The notes: generated by a model not told the origin, from the sequence alone. DNA of 64,000 nucleotides from Mytilus edulis (GCF_963676685.1 NC_092345.1:30341585-30405584), one strand, 5' to 3'; positions 1 through 11,984 are shown, counted from the stretch's first letter. Numbers and translations: made by a program.

Positions 1-26
1 AATTCATAAATAAAACAAAACCAAAC

Positions 27-176
27 TGTAATATCTGGGATTGTTCCGGGAATGTCACGCACAAACCTTCGAGACATTTACTTGTTACGTAACGTCGCTA
101 CGGCGATCCCAAGTGTATATTTTGTAGCCATTATTAAATTACTATCTGAACAATCAAGTCTTACTCCGATCTTTCA
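27..176 (+). repeat. Left LTR
   Basis: This is a 150-bp TG...CA repeat, nearly identical to 2347-2496. ATGGCGACGAGG follows immediately and may be the primer-binding site. Confidence 0.7.
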
Positions 177-248
177 ATGGCGACGAGGATAGGATTAAAA
201 ACAAAGAAGAAAGCAGTGTTTAGCAGAGTAAATAAAGAGAAAATATAG

Positions 249-308
249 ATGTGAATGTAATGGATTATAATTTATACAAATTGATTTTCATCAATTACAT
301 TCACATCT
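249..308. repeat. Short palindrome at a rearrangement junction
   Basis: GATGTGAATGTAAT (249-262) is repeated in reverse complement at 295-308. It lies where the minus-strand protease frame ends, so it probably marks the inversion junction. Confidence 0.6.
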
Positions 309-803
309 GCTCCACTATCAGGTTCCACCTTCACATCTACATCATCAATCCTTACTGTCACTGTTTTTTTCAATGTCTCTTGTTCCTTGTATGGTTTTCA
401 CTCCTCGTATTTTGTTCAAGTGCTGATAGTTTGTTCAAAATAATCTTCATCCTCTTCGTAGTCTGATGTGTCTGTATTTGAATCTGTTTTATATGCCTCT
501 TCTATTGTTTTCTTCACATTTCTTCTGTTTCCATAGTTCACAGATCTGTTCTGTTGCTGCCTGTCATAGCTTTCTGAGATTCTCTTTTCTGCTCTGCAGA
601 CTGATGCAAAATGATTACTTTTTTTTACAATTTCTACATTGTTTACCATATACAGGACATTTTTTCCCCTCACAATGATCAAATCCACAATAACCACAAT
701 TAGACTTGGTTATATTCCTACCGTTCTGTTTAAATCTATCGTCTTCAAAATCATGTGCACTATAGCTTGACCTGTTGCTTTGAATTTTATTTGCTGAAAA
801 CAA
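251..803 (-). pseudogene. Broken gag zinc knuckle and aspartic protease fragment (gypsy-like)
   Basis: The minus strand reads a CCHC-type nucleic-acid-binding segment, CGYCGFDHCEGKKCPVYGKQ then CRNCKKK and NHFASVCR, split between two overlapping frames. After an acidic linker and a further frame change comes VEPDSGADVNVIDE, the active-site loop of a retropepsin. Homology stops just after, at a TAA. This order (knuckle, then protease) is that of gypsy polyproteins. It runs opposite to the surrounding LTRs. Confidence 0.7.
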
Positions 804-819
804 GTGAACATCTATATTT

Positions 820-966
820 TATCTTTATTACAAAATCATTAGTAAACAATACAGAGACTGTGATAGTTTACTTAATGTAAGTTAAAATGTGTAAAATAAA
901 GTTTGATTACATTAAGTAAATTATCACAGTCTCTGTATTGTTCACTAATGTTTTTGTAATAAAGAT
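820..966. repeat. Long inverted repeat (61-bp arms)
   Basis: The arms at about 820-880 and 907-966 are reverse complements with only about three mismatches; the loop is about 26 bp. The structure borders the inverted gag segment. Part of its loop (about 878-910) recurs inverted at about 2268-2302. Confidence 0.8.
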
Positions 967-1102
967 AAAGTTTACTTTCTCAATATGTATAAATTATAAT
1001 AGTCTCTATAATGTTCACTAAATTGCATCGGTCTCCTGGTTCTTCTGCTTTATGTTTCAGTCCTGGTTTCCTAACTTTTGTCTCTGTTTTCCAAAGTTCT
1101 CT

Positions 1103-1705
1103 TTATCCGCCCCCTCCCGCGCCTGTCTTGCGGAGGGGGGGGCATAATTTTGTATGTCCACTTGTAATATAGTCCGTGGATAAATATATTTTATTATGTA
1201 ATTACAAAGTCAAGAAAGATTCTAAAGTTCAATGTTCGAATGTTCACAAACTGTCTTTAAAGTTGAATTGTTCGAATGTTCAATATCTCACACGGATACG
1301 TGATCGTATAGTGGTATAACTGTTCAGTCCTGATGGAGTACGTTCGGATATTAAGCACATGAGTTCTAGCCTACCCACAAGGGGGAGACCTTGGCGGAAT
1401 CTGTCTGCACGAATGTCTTGTACCAATCTGTCCTGTCTTCTTCAAGTCCAAAGCTGGATCTTATATAGTCTAGTGGTCCATAAACATGGCCCATAGATGT
1501 ATGCCGGTTACGTAGTAGTCTGGATGTTGAATAATACTAGTCTGTGGTTAATTGTCAAACTATGTAATTAACCTTTGAAGGATACATGTTATTTATTGGC
1601 TGCAGGGTATATGTCTATAATATTCGTATACATGGTTATTAAGATTGGAACACAAATTGTGTTACACACTGCCCCCTCCCGCGCATGTCTTGCGGGGGCC
1701 ATTTT
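1103..1705. repeat. Duplicated GC-rich box inside the LTR element
   Basis: CCCCCTCCCGCGC followed by TGTCTTGCG(G) occurs at about 1110 and again at about 1674 with one or two differences. The AT-rich sequence between them has no recognisable gene. Confidence 0.4.
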
Positions 1706-2111
1706 TCTTCATCTTCTTGTTTCTGTTTTCAGCATACCCTCTGATTTTCTCCTTGCATTGTCTGTCTCTTTCATTTATCTCCTCATATAAGTTTGAGTGA
1801 TATCTTCTATGAATTTCATGTTTAGCTGTTTTAGTGTTTTTCTTTTTTAACTTTGTTATTTGATCTGTTTTGTTGGTGGGTTTCCTAACTAAGTTAACTT
1901 CTCTATTTGCTATTTGGCGTCCTGGTGTGACTTGGTAATGGTTAAATCCCTGAGCAATAGAAAGTTTCTTAGAGTTGAAAGGTGGTCCACTGTCTGATAT
2001 TCTCAACTGGTTTGTCTTTACAAAAGAACCATCAGTTCTAAACTGTATCATCCCTAGCTCAATCAGAGTGGATTTGCTTAGTAAGGGTGGAGAATTTATT
2101 TTTCCTTTCAC
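1662..2111 (-). pseudogene. Gypsy-like protease end and linker fragment
   Basis: The minus strand is open for 149 residues. KGKINSPPLLSKSTLIELGM and KTNQLR resemble the C-terminal part of a gypsy protease and the linker to reverse transcriptase. The rest is low-complexity and basic. It is the continuation expected after the fragment at 251-803, but it lies on the wrong side of it for minus-strand reading, so the interior of the element is rearranged. Confidence 0.5.
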
Positions 2112-2346
2112 AACAATTAATCTGGTTTGTGTGCCTCATGTTTTATTTCTTATTATAGTCTTGAATTCTCCCTTTATTGGTAATGCATTTTGCAATGTAC
2201 TTAATTTGATCTTACTCTTTTCCAAAACAGGTTTACCGTATGTTTTTCTCTGAAATTTCTCAAATTGATTAATGTAATCAAACTTTATTTTACACATTTT
2301 AATTTACATTTATAAAGTCATTTTCTAATTCAAAGTTAAAAAGAAA

Positions 2347-2496
2347 TGTAATATCTGCGATTATTCCGGGAACCTCAGGCACAAACCTTCGAGACATTTA
2401 CTTGTTACGTAACGTCGATACGGCGATACCAATTGTATATTTTGTAGCCATTATCAAATTACTTTTTGAACAATCAAGTCTTACTCCGATCTTTCA
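2347..2496 (+). repeat. Right LTR
   Basis: This is the second TG...CA copy of the 150-bp repeat. It is preceded by the purine-rich run AAAAAGAAA, suitable as a polypurine tract. Confidence 0.7.
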
Positions 2497-2501
2497 CAAG
2501 C

Positions 2502-3360
2502 AATGTCATAACAAAATAGGAAAACTTATTTAAAGACAAACATTGATATAAAAACACACTATCGAATCCCAAAGACATCGAATACGTGCCTAAAAAACGG
2601 GGATGTTCCAAGTTGGAATGGCAAACTTACTGCAAACAAGATAAAAATACAAAATTACATTACAGAGAAACATATAGAATCAAAGAGTTATTGTGTGGTT
2701 AATGGGTGGGGTTGATAGCATATTCGATACCGTATTTTTCAGAACATCAAATATGCTATCATGCGTAAAAAAAAGATAATAAAAATGTCCAACTGCAAGG
2801 AAAATAGAAAGTCCTTTATCAAAATCTCAAATACATCAAACGAATGGAAAACAGTTTTTATATCCCTGCTTGGTATGAAGATTTCGATAAATACAAGGCT
2901 TAAAACTACGTACGACTATAATAGACTAAACAGATACGCCCCCATCAAAACACTTTTAAAGGCCAAATAAAGTACAGGTTGAACAGCATTAAGGGCCAAA
3001 GATTTGGAAAGGTTTTTGCCAAATGCAGCTACGGTTATATTTTCTGGAAGAACATCATTAACATTTTGAAAAATTTAAGTTTTTGTTATTGTTAATTTAT
3101 TATGATATTAAGGATTATACCCTTCTGTTGTTGCTAAACATATAGACATATTTTAGAAAATCCACACCCTGTACCGCATTTGACAATTTGGAGCTTGATA
3201 GATCGTAATGATTTCCTTAAACAAGTTTATAAATTAAGATATTGGATAAAACAAATGTAAATATGAACAATTCAAGAACACTTTCTAGGATTTGCTCGAC
3301 ATTAGTAATTCGGCAAAAGTTGGTTTTTTTAATGTAAAGATTGTTTATGACTTTTGGTAT
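2502..3360. other. AT-rich stretch, no gene seen
   Basis: Only short chance frames are present. GATAGCATATTCGATA (about 2714) and the reverse-complement-like AATATGCTATCATG (about 2751) may form a small hairpin. Nothing else is recognised. Confidence 0.4.
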
Positions 3361-3366
3361 TTTGTA

Positions 3367-3462
3367 ATTGTTTGGCATTATAAATATTTTGATATCAGCG
3401 TCACTGATGAGTCTTGTGTAGACGAAACGCTCGTCTGTCGTACTAAATTATAATCCTGGTAC
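3367..3462 (+). repeat. Family H copy with hammerhead-ribozyme-like core
   Basis: It contains CTGATGA (3404-3410), a 3-bp stem GTC/GAC closing TTGTGTA (3411-3423), then GAAA (3424-3427), in the order of a hammerhead core. The copy ends AATTATAATCCTGGTAC. Other copies lie at 42253-42335 and 51040-51120 on the minus strand, and a degenerate one at 63249-63305. Helix I cannot be drawn convincingly. Confidence 0.55.
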
Positions 3463-3705
3463 AAATATGTTGTTTGTTTTCTTAATAGTAGCACGAACAG
3501 TGAATACAACATGGCTACCAATGTAATTACAATAAGGTTTTGATTACATATCATGTTACCTTCACCATCAATAAATCCCCCTTAAAAAATAACAAGAACA
3601 CGGATAAATGCTACAGAAAATAAAACCAAAAAACGAAGAAAAAAAAGCAATGAGAAACAAAAGCCAACAAACACAAACAAGCATAAACGCAAAACTGCGA
3701 AACAA

Positions 3706-3836
3706 ATAAATAAAGGCAACAGTAGTATACCGCTGTTCAAAACTCATAAATCCATGGACAAAAAACAAAATCGGGATAACAAACTAAAACCGAGGGAAAC
3801 GCATTAAATATAAGAGGAGAACAACGACATAACACT
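3706..3836 (+). repeat. Dispersed repeat J, copy 1
   Basis: AAAGGCAACAGTAGTATACC and the following hundred bases recur at 37158-37260 with about 95% identity by eye. It has no coding content. Confidence 0.75.
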
Positions 3837-4198
3837 TATGGGATGAACCCTCATATGTTGTTTCAGATAAAAACGCATGGAAGCTAATTCAACATTATAT
3901 CAAATATCAATGGCTTACTAAGTATTGTAAACACTTTCCATAAATAAACCTCATTAATAACTAAAAATAAAATTGAGAAAGGAAATGGGGAACGGGTCAA
4001 AGCGACAACAACCCGACCATAGAGCAGACAACATTTTCAATCTTTTGTTATTGAGGTACATCTTATGGGATGAACCCTCATATGTTGTTTCAGATAAAAA
4101 CGCATGGAAGCTAATTCAACATTATATCAAATATCAATGGCTTACTAAGTATTGTAAACACTTTCCATAAATAAACCTCATTAATAACTAAAAATAAA
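3835..4198 (+). repeat. Duplication of a 137-bp unit
   Basis: The unit at 3835-3971 is repeated almost exactly at 4062-4198. The spacer between carries part of another dispersed repeat (GGAAATGGGGAACGGGTCAA type). Confidence 0.9.
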
Positions 4199-4689
4199 TT
4201 CCTCAGTCTGAAAAGTTCAATAATTTTGCTAGAAGCTGAATTGTCAGATTTACATAATGTAACAGAACACCATTAGCCTGTCATAAATACTTCTTCATAA
4301 CCATCCCTTATCGAGAAACTTATGGTAAGCATCTGCTTATTTGTTTTTCATGGCCTGTTATGTAATAAAATATGTCGTAAGTATTCTCGATGGTTTCACA
4401 TTTTTCTGTCCGGGGCCTTGTATAGCCTTGTATAGCCGACTATACGGTATAGGAACGTAGTCAGTCGGCTTGTGAGATAACACATTCAAACAAACTCCAT
4501 AAAAGACTTGCCAAGATCAGATAGACACCTGTAACATCGTAGCATGATGACAGGGTACTGCATTGACGTTAGACGAATGTCAGGGTCAACTCCTATTTTA
4601 ATAAGACTAGTTACCTCATTGAAGTCATTTGTTTTTGAGTTAAGTGTGACGTCCGTTTTCACTGACCTGGAACACAATGTTATTTATGG

Positions 4690-4812
4690 GCCAGCTGAGG
4701 ACCACCTCCGGGAGCAGGATATTCTCGCTACGTTGAATACCCATTGGTGGCCTTCGGCTTCTGTTTGCTCTATGACCAGGTTGTTGTCTCTTTGAGATAT
4801 TCTCCATTTCCT
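4690..4812 (-). repeat. Dispersed repeat K (minus orientation)
   Basis: The sequence with CCAGCTGAGGACCACCTCCG and GTTGTTGTCTCTTTGAGATA is a reverse-orientation relative of the repeat at 7400-7545. It holds no gene. Confidence 0.5.
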
Positions 4813-5518
4813 TTCTCAATTGTATTACTACCAGAAAAGTGAAGAACTGTCTGAAACCACAGGACTGAAGTCAATGAGAGTAATTGAAAACCTCATGTTA
4901 TCGGATAAATTTCAACGATTGCATTTAGCACAGTGTTTACCCCCTACGTCGTTAGAATTACTTGAGGAACTGGCATTGGTCATGCGGCCTGCTGCATATA
5001 ACAAAAGGACGCTTGATATTTTCGAGCCAGAAAAATACGGCTCATAAACTTAGGAACCTCCAACCGACTGTAACTTTTGGTGGAGGCTCTGAAATGATAT
5101 GGCGTGTATCTCTCATGCAAAACCAATGTTAATGGAAGACAACGCCTACCTTTAAAGGGATGCTCTGACGTCTCTTCGAAAGTCACGAGTCCGCATTTGA
5201 TTCGACAGAGATGGTTGGGAACATATAAGATCGTCGAACCTCCTCTACAAATTTAAAGTCAGTTGGAAGCAGCATTGCATCGTGAATGGTGACAGCTACC
5301 ACGGCAGGAATACCGACGACTGATTTGAAAAATGAGATGCAAGTACGAGACTGTACTCTAAGAACGGGATGGTTTCACTGGATACTAAACATTGAACCAT
5401 GGATGACGTTAAGTGACTTAAAGTTGACTTTAACAATCTCATCAGCCATCATGAACTCAGAATATCAATACCTAAAATTGGCATGTTTAAGTGTAATAAC
5501 TGGACTTGCCGTATATTG
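4813..5518. other. Less repetitive stretch with two unassigned open frames
   Basis: A 75-residue plus-strand frame at 4820-5047 and a 77-residue frame at 5286-5519 are the longest here. Neither resembles a family I know and no splice structure can be assigned. They may be debris of a transposon gene or chance frames. Confidence 0.25.
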
Positions 5519-5583
5519 ACCTATAATGGTTTACTTTTATTAATTGCATTGGCACTCATACCAGATCTTCCTATATCTATTGT
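5519..5583 (+). repeat. Family A, 3' fragment
   Basis: TTGGCACTCATACCAGATCT and CCTATATCTATT match the end of family A copies at 30196-30408 and 35104-35320. The rest of the element is missing. Confidence 0.6.
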
Positions 5584-5720
5584 GATGATGTGATAATCAA
5601 CTATTATCTATTAAAGAAGAGGAGAGATTGATACTAATGGTATCAATTATCATTTCTGTTCATGCTGAGTATTTATCTCCAAAAAGAAACGACAAATAAG
5701 AGATTACTTTTCCTATAAGT

Positions 5721-5975
5721 ATGCCCCACCTACGATAGTAGAGGGGCGTTATGTTTTCTGGTCTGTGCCTCTGTTCGTGCGTGCGTCCGTCCGTTCGTCC
5801 GTTCGCCTCAGGTTAAAGTTTTTGGTCAAGGTAGCTTTTGAAGAAGTTGATGTCCAATCAACTTGAAACTTAGTACACATGTTCCCAATGATATGATCTT
5901 TCTAATTTTAATGCCAAATTATAGTTTTGACCCCAATTTCATGGTCCACCCATGTACTATGGACTCATTCTTGTT
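5721..5975 (+). mobile_element. Family B element
   Basis: It starts with the hairpin ATGCCCC...GGGGCGT, then a GTCCGTCCGTTCG microsatellite, then a body of about 170 bp, and ends CATTCTTGTTT. Nine copies occur in the window. It has no reading frame and is non-autonomous. Confidence 0.85.
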
Positions 5976-6532
5976 TTTGTATGTTATAGATGTCAGCAGC
6001 TTATAAATACACTATTGTACCAATAGTTCTAAGAAGTGATGTTGATGTCATTTTTTCCGAAAAATTTATGGATGCCACTATGAGTATCCCTGTCACAGAT
6101 GACATCAAATGTTCCAATTGTTATAGCCACAATCCAACCTTATTTCCTCAACAAATTGGTTCTTGCTATAAGCAACATGACGGTTGTCACATGTGGAGCA
6201 GGATCTACTTTCTTTTCTGTAAAACCTGTAATCATCCTTGGTTTTTCATGGGGTTCAGTTGCCATGTCTTTAACTTTTATTTGCTGAGTTTTATAGACTC
6301 TTAGTTTTTGTTTGTGTTTGTGTCACAGTTTTGACAAATTCTGTTTATTACTTATGAATCTTTAATGTGACTTTGGTATCTTTCGTATTTTTTTTTATGC
6401 AATTCAGATGCATGGAAAACTATGCAGACGAATATTATAGATGATCTATAGTAGTACTTGGGATTATATTCTCTCTGAACTTTTACCTAACATCATCATT
6501 TATTCATCGCAAAATATCAAATATATAAAAAA

Positions 6533-6836
6533 AACAAGAATGTGTCCCCAGTACACAGATGCCCCATCTGCACTATCATTTTCAATGTTCAGTGGACCGT
6601 GTAAATGGGGACAAATCTCTAATTTGGCATAAAATTAGAAAGATCATATCATAGGGAACATATGTTCTAAGTTTCAAATTGATTGAACTTCAACTTCATT
6701 AAAAACTACCTCGACCAAAAACTTTAACCTGAAGCAGGACAGACGGACGGACGGACGGAGGAATGAACGAAAGGAACAACCAAACGAACAGAGAGATGCA
6801 CAGACCAGAAAACATAATGCCCATAAATAGGGCATA
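6533..6836 (-). mobile_element. Family B element
   Basis: This minus-orientation copy runs from AACAAGAATGTGTCC to the hairpin ATGCCC-ATAAATA-GGGCAT and a short A run. The GGAC microsatellite sits just inside the hairpin. Confidence 0.85.
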
Positions 6837-7399
6837 AAAAAAAACAACCAACATATTATTAATGTCTTTTATTTCTCCTATTACAGTAGAGTTAGTTAAA
6901 AAAAGTTAAAGCAATTCTTTATAATAAACATTAAATAACTTTAAGAGAAATAACATATCACTCTACACAATCAACTATTTGTATTTGTCAATAACATTTT
7001 CTAGTCCTCTGGAATGAAAATTTTCTCCTTGACAAAGTAAGCATTCCCTATTGCAATATCTTCAAAATGAATCAGAAAATAAGTATCCCACGTTAGGAGG
7101 GATGTCTGGTATATTTGGATTTCAATTACATTCTACATAGACAAATATAAAGCAAAAGACAGATGGGAAATGTACTATGACTTATCTCTTACACTTCCTC
7201 AGGAAAGGAAGTGGAAAATGACTCCTAATTTCTGTTTAGTTCATGCTTTAATGAGTTATAAAGTTACTTTCTATCCCTGGTAGGACAAAAGACAATAAGG
7301 TTATAAAGAAAATTACATTTATTTGTGTTACAATGCTAATTACATGTATTTCAATAAATTGCACTGTCTTCTAAATTATTAATAATGACTGAGATAATA

Positions 7400-7545
7400 A
7401 AATTGAAAATGGAAATGGGGAATGTATCAAACAGACAACAACCGGACCATAGAAAAAACAACAGCAGAAGGTCACCAACAGTTCTTCAATGTAGCGAGAA
7501 ATTCCCGCACCAAGAGGCGTCCCTCAGCTGGCCCCAAAACAAATA
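7400..7545 (+). repeat. Dispersed repeat K
   Basis: GAAATGGGGAATGTATCAAA and the following bases resemble the spacer at 3975-4035 and, inverted, the segment at 4690-4812. Confidence 0.5.
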
Positions 7546-7865
7546 TTATAAGTTTTTTTTTTGCAATCAAATGTAGTACAAAGGATGTGAATATTACAGG
7601 GTTCATGTGACAAACTGACAGGACAGGTACTAATATGTCACAATTTTGGCTATACTTCCCATAGGGTAAATACCCAAATGATAACATGAAATGTTGGCTG
7701 AAAATTTAACAGGGTATAGGTATAAGAAGTAGTTTAGACATTTTCCTCCATTGGTTACAACCTAAGTATAAGACTTCAAAAGATGACAATATTCATTCTA
7801 TAACTAATGATACCAAATCAGATACAGATCTTCATAAAGCCATAAAATTTTGTTAATATATATAT

Positions 7866-8039
7866 CTGGGGAGGATCCAGGATTTTTTAAAAGGGGAGTT
7901 GAAATCCAAGAAAATAGAAAAAAACCATTTAGGATTAAAAAAATATCCGATAAACAATCTTAAACATAATTTTTTATAGGGAATAAAAGGTGGGAGGGAA
8001 TGTGTACATCCTCTTCAGTGCATCCTGGATTGGCCACTG
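7866..8039. mobile_element. MITE, GGATCCAG-ended (degenerate)
   Basis: The ends GGGGAGGATCCAGG and CATCCTGGATTGGCCACTG are imperfect inverted repeats. They match the ends of the copies at 24212-24338 and 42663-42826. Confidence 0.5.
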
Positions 8040-9300
8040 TATATATATCTATTAAAATAAAATAACCATGATTTATATTACATCAACTTGATTATTCAAG
8101 CTGTAACCTTATTCATCAATTAAAGTATCTATTTGGATGTCTTACTTTTTCAGATTTCAAGAATACTTATTATTCTTTTAGACTGCGATCAAAGATCATA
8201 AATAGAAATAATCTCTTTCATAAAAACTATTGATAGGCTTAACAGTTACTAATCCTTTTTTTCCTTATTTTTTTCAGATTCTTGATAATTCTAAACATTT
8301 AATATATATGAAACATATAATTCTATAAAGCTGTTTTCATTTGGTTATTCTTAATCTAGACGGGACCAATCTATTCTTGCACTAAATTTCAAAAGTAATG
8401 TATTCAAATCTATGCTTGCGATAATCAGAAGTCAAAAGGATTTTGTCTTATAAAACTGATAACTAGTTCAAATTAAATACTAAAGCTGCAGTATTAATAT
8501 TTCAGTACTATATAAATAATATTCAGCTATTTTAACTTCTTATTTCTAGTATTTTAAAAAGTATTAGTCCATCAAACAATTTTAAAACATAAAGCTAATC
8601 ACAAATGTGTTACTTTATTTCAAACAAACATAATTTTTTAATAGGAAACCCACAGAAACTGTTTCAATCCTCCGCAGAAATTAACTACAAGAAAATCAAG
8701 AAATTTCTCAAAGTACAATGTAATGAAATTTATTTTGCAAAATGTTGTTTCAAAATAATAGCATGGTCAATTAATTGGAGAAAGACATTATTAAGTTGAA
8801 AAATTTGTGTCTAAGCCATTTGTCCTTTTTAAACAATAAATATGTCTGAACTAACCTAACTAAACTGCTTAATAATAAACCATAAAATGGCTACATATTT
8901 CAAAGTCTGCAAATCTAGCATAATCACAAAAAAATCACTAAAATGTAGTACTAGTAGATCATGCATGACATGAAATATAAACATTCTATGAACAAACAGA
9001 ACAAGACAATGTGATTGAAGACAAATTAAACAGATTTAATATACAAGAATAACAAAGACTAAATATACATAATTAACAAGAAAAAATGTGTACAATACTG
9101 TGTAGAAAAGAATAACATAGAAAATATTGCACTAGAACTCCACACAGAATTGTATATATACACACATATAATGCCAAAGCCAATAGATAATCTGGATGAT
9201 AAATGCACAACACACATGAAGTTTTCCAAACTTACTAAAAACATTGTTGTACGTTTGTTCAGTAACTGTATAACTCTTTTGAGTGAGCAGTAAATTGAAC
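8040..9300. other. AT-rich stretch, no gene seen
   Basis: There are no open frames above background, no RNA gene and no clear repeat. It lies beyond the 3' end of unc-18. Confidence 0.5.
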
Positions 9301-9306
9301 TATCTC

Positions 9307-9742
9307 TTAATGGGAGTATTACGTTTCCGCATTTTTAGCAAAAATCAAGTTTCACGTCTCCGCATTATTGTGCATTACTTTTCCAAAATAAAGCTCAGAG
9401 TGTTTGAACTTCTGGTATTTAAGAAAGTGTATTTTAGTGCTCTCTTCGATAACAATACATATGGACTTTGAACAGGACATGCACAATGCTGCAAGAGTAA
9501 TTTATTTCCTAATGCAGATAAAAGCAGCTGCAGATTCCATCTCGCTGAAAGTTGGTGGCGTATAGAATACAAACTATTGGACTAAGTCCGGAATATAAAG
9601 TAAAAAAAAAGATTTCCTGGTAAACAAGAGATGTACATTAAAAATTAAAATGCAGAAAAAGTACTATAAAAATGCAGAAATGTAGGAATTTTAATGCAGA
9701 AACGTAGTGACAAAATGCGGAAACATGAAACGCCGCTCTTAA
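9307..9742. mobile_element. TTAA-flanked MITE with GTTTCCGCATTTT inverted ends
   Basis: TTAA at 9307 and 9739 bracket ends that share 13 identical bases (GTTTCCGCATTTT and its complement) plus weaker outer similarity. TTAA targets are typical of piggyBac-type insertion. The interior has no transposase and repeats short AAATGCAGAAA units near its right end. Confidence 0.6.
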
Positions 9743-10342
9743 TCAATTGGTGACACATTTGCGTCACACATTTTTATAAATATGTTCTAGGCTTCCAATT
9801 CACATAAGATTGTTTTAATCCTGTTTTTCATGAATGCAATCCAATAATGTTACACATATATTAGTTTTATTTATTTTATTGTTATAAATCCATGTCGTTT
9901 TATATACCATGACGTTTATTTATCATCCAGAAAAAATGCAAAAGTATTCAATACATATATATAAATATTTACAATATCATTATTACTAAATTTAACAAAT
10001 ATTAAAAATGACTAATAAATTGACAATTGTTTAAATGCTGTAAATCATGTAGAACAGATTGGAATTTGAGGTTTTAAAATTTCCTCAAACTACCCAGAGT
10101 ATATATAGACCAAGATTGTCTGAACCAATTTTGTGAATCAAATAGACTACAAACTATTGTTGATGCGAGCTTCAGTCAGAGTGCCTACTAAATGCATGAC
10201 ATCAAGATATTTGACATTATCCTTATTATAATTTTTTGTCGTTAACAAAAAATAAAATTTTTGAATAACAATGCAATTACAATTACGTTCATTTGCTCAT
10301 TTACAAAGAACCTAAATATTGACATGGTATAGAACATTAATA

Positions 10343-10640
10343 TCTGTGCCAAGAACATCTATTTGTACACCTAGACACCACTGCCAAGAACATTGCATTA
10401 TTTTACACTGCCAATAACACTACTATTTAAAACTGGCAAAACATTCATTTTTGTGACACTGCTAAAGAAAATTATGAGTACCTGACATTGTAAAGCACGT
10501 TTAAAATTTATACTTGACACTGCCAAGAACATAAGTTCCTGACATTGCCACGCAAATTAAAACTTGACACTGCAAAGTAATGTATACTTGACACTGCCAA
10601 GCACAATTTAAAATTGGCAGTCAAGAACATTAATTATAGA
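10343..10640. repeat. Degenerate minisatellite, GACACTGCCAAGAACAT unit
   Basis: About nine loosely spaced versions of a TTGACACTGCCAAGAACAT motif occur with AT-rich spacers of 15-30 bp. Confidence 0.6.
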
Positions 10641-10797
10641 ATAACTAATGGAAGAATTCAAATAGAGAAAAATATTCAACAAGTGACCGAACAACACATT
10701 AATTCACGAATGCGCGTAGCGCATGAGTTAATTATCAGTGTTGTTCGGTCACGAGTTGAATATTTTTCGAAATTTGAATTCTTTAATTAGTTATTCT
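10638..10797. mobile_element. Foldback element (long palindrome)
   Basis: Two arms of about 60 bp (AGAATAACTAATGGAAGAAT... and its complement) flank an inner palindrome ATGCGC-GTA-GCGCAT. The whole 160 bp can fold into one nearly perfect hairpin. A GC-richer tail with GACGTCAGGGAG follows at about 10939. Confidence 0.8.
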
Positions 10798-11807
10798 TTT
10801 TATTACATTGGCAAATGGCTTTTTTAAAGAAATTACCGGGTATATAAAGCATGTAAGGAACTATATCTTTTTTCTACGCATTCACAATTTTGTTTTGATC
10901 CGCCGTTATCGACGTCTTGACAACGCCTATTGTTGTATGACGTCAGGGAGTGAAATAACCACGTTTATTCCACATGTGAAATTATCGGTTTTTATTTAAC
11001 TGGGAAATCAATGTAATTCATTGCAACCAATGTAATAATAACTGATACTGCCAATACTTTATAATTTTGGACGCATAGAACTTTATTACTTCATATATAT
11101 AAGTAAATAAATGTATCATACTTTTCATACTGATTAAAAGTGTAAGTATCTTTACAACAGGAATGTTTAATATCACAGAATAATTGAAATGATTAAGAAT
11201 TCTCACTTCTTATCATGAAAACATATCAGCCAAGTTCACCATTCTTGAAACTGGTAAGTTTTATCTAAATTCTATCAAGAGCTTTCAAAATTTGATTGCT
11301 ATTGAAAACAAAAATGCTCAAAGAGAACTAGGTTAACTTACTTGAATCAATATTAAATAGATTAAGAGTAAACACTTGGACTGACTTAGGTTTTGCAAAA
11401 TTTATAACAAATAAATGAAGATGAACTCAAACGTATATATGAAAATATTACCTTAGCATGATGGAGAGAAAAAAACATGGTCGATACCTCTGCAGTGGAA
11501 TTTAAATACTGCCAATTCAAATGATTCCATGTATACTAATTCTAAAGGATATTCCTGTTTCTATGATATTCAATTTTATAATTTGAAAATTTGAAAAGAC
11601 CAGAGGATTTCAAGAATTTCCTGTTTTAAGAAAGTACACAAGCTACGACCTAACAATCATACATTATAACTATAAACTTTGTAGACAGCCACTTTGATGC
11701 TTGAACAATCATCCTAATAATTGTTAATCAGTTCTAAGGTATGCATGGAAAAGCTAACAATCAGCTTATTTCACATCCATAAAAGTTATAAAATTTTCTT
11801 AAATAAT

Positions 11808-11813
11808 TTTATT
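11808..11813 (-). terminator. Candidate poly(A) signal of unc-18
   Basis: AATAAA on the minus strand lies about 170 nt past the stop codon. It is the first clear signal downstream, but the region is AT-rich, other matches follow, and no transcript end is visible. Confidence 0.3.
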
Positions 11814-11984
11814 TCTTCATATCAGAATCACATCTATAAGCAGCTTGAATACATAATCACTAGGACAAAAGACAACACCATCTTATAGAAATGTATAACA
11901 ATCTTTAACAACACAGTTATACAACATCTATATATGTTTTTGGTTGCATCAGTTCCTGTCAGTCTGGTTTACCATGCCATTTCA

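Larger units (their letters stand above)
27..2496 (+). mobile_element. Ty3/gypsy-like LTR element with inverted coding fragments
   Basis: Two 150-bp direct repeats (27-176 and 2347-2496) begin TGTAATATC and end CTTTCA, the TG...CA ends of LTRs. They differ at only a few positions. The flanks CAAAC (22-26) and CAAGC (2497-2501) look like a 5-bp target duplication with one mismatch. ATGGCGACGAGG directly after the left copy could be the primer-binding site, and a purine run before the right copy the polypurine tract; both put the element on the plus strand. The coding remains are on the minus strand. No reverse transcriptase or integrase is seen, so this is non-autonomous. Confidence 0.7.
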
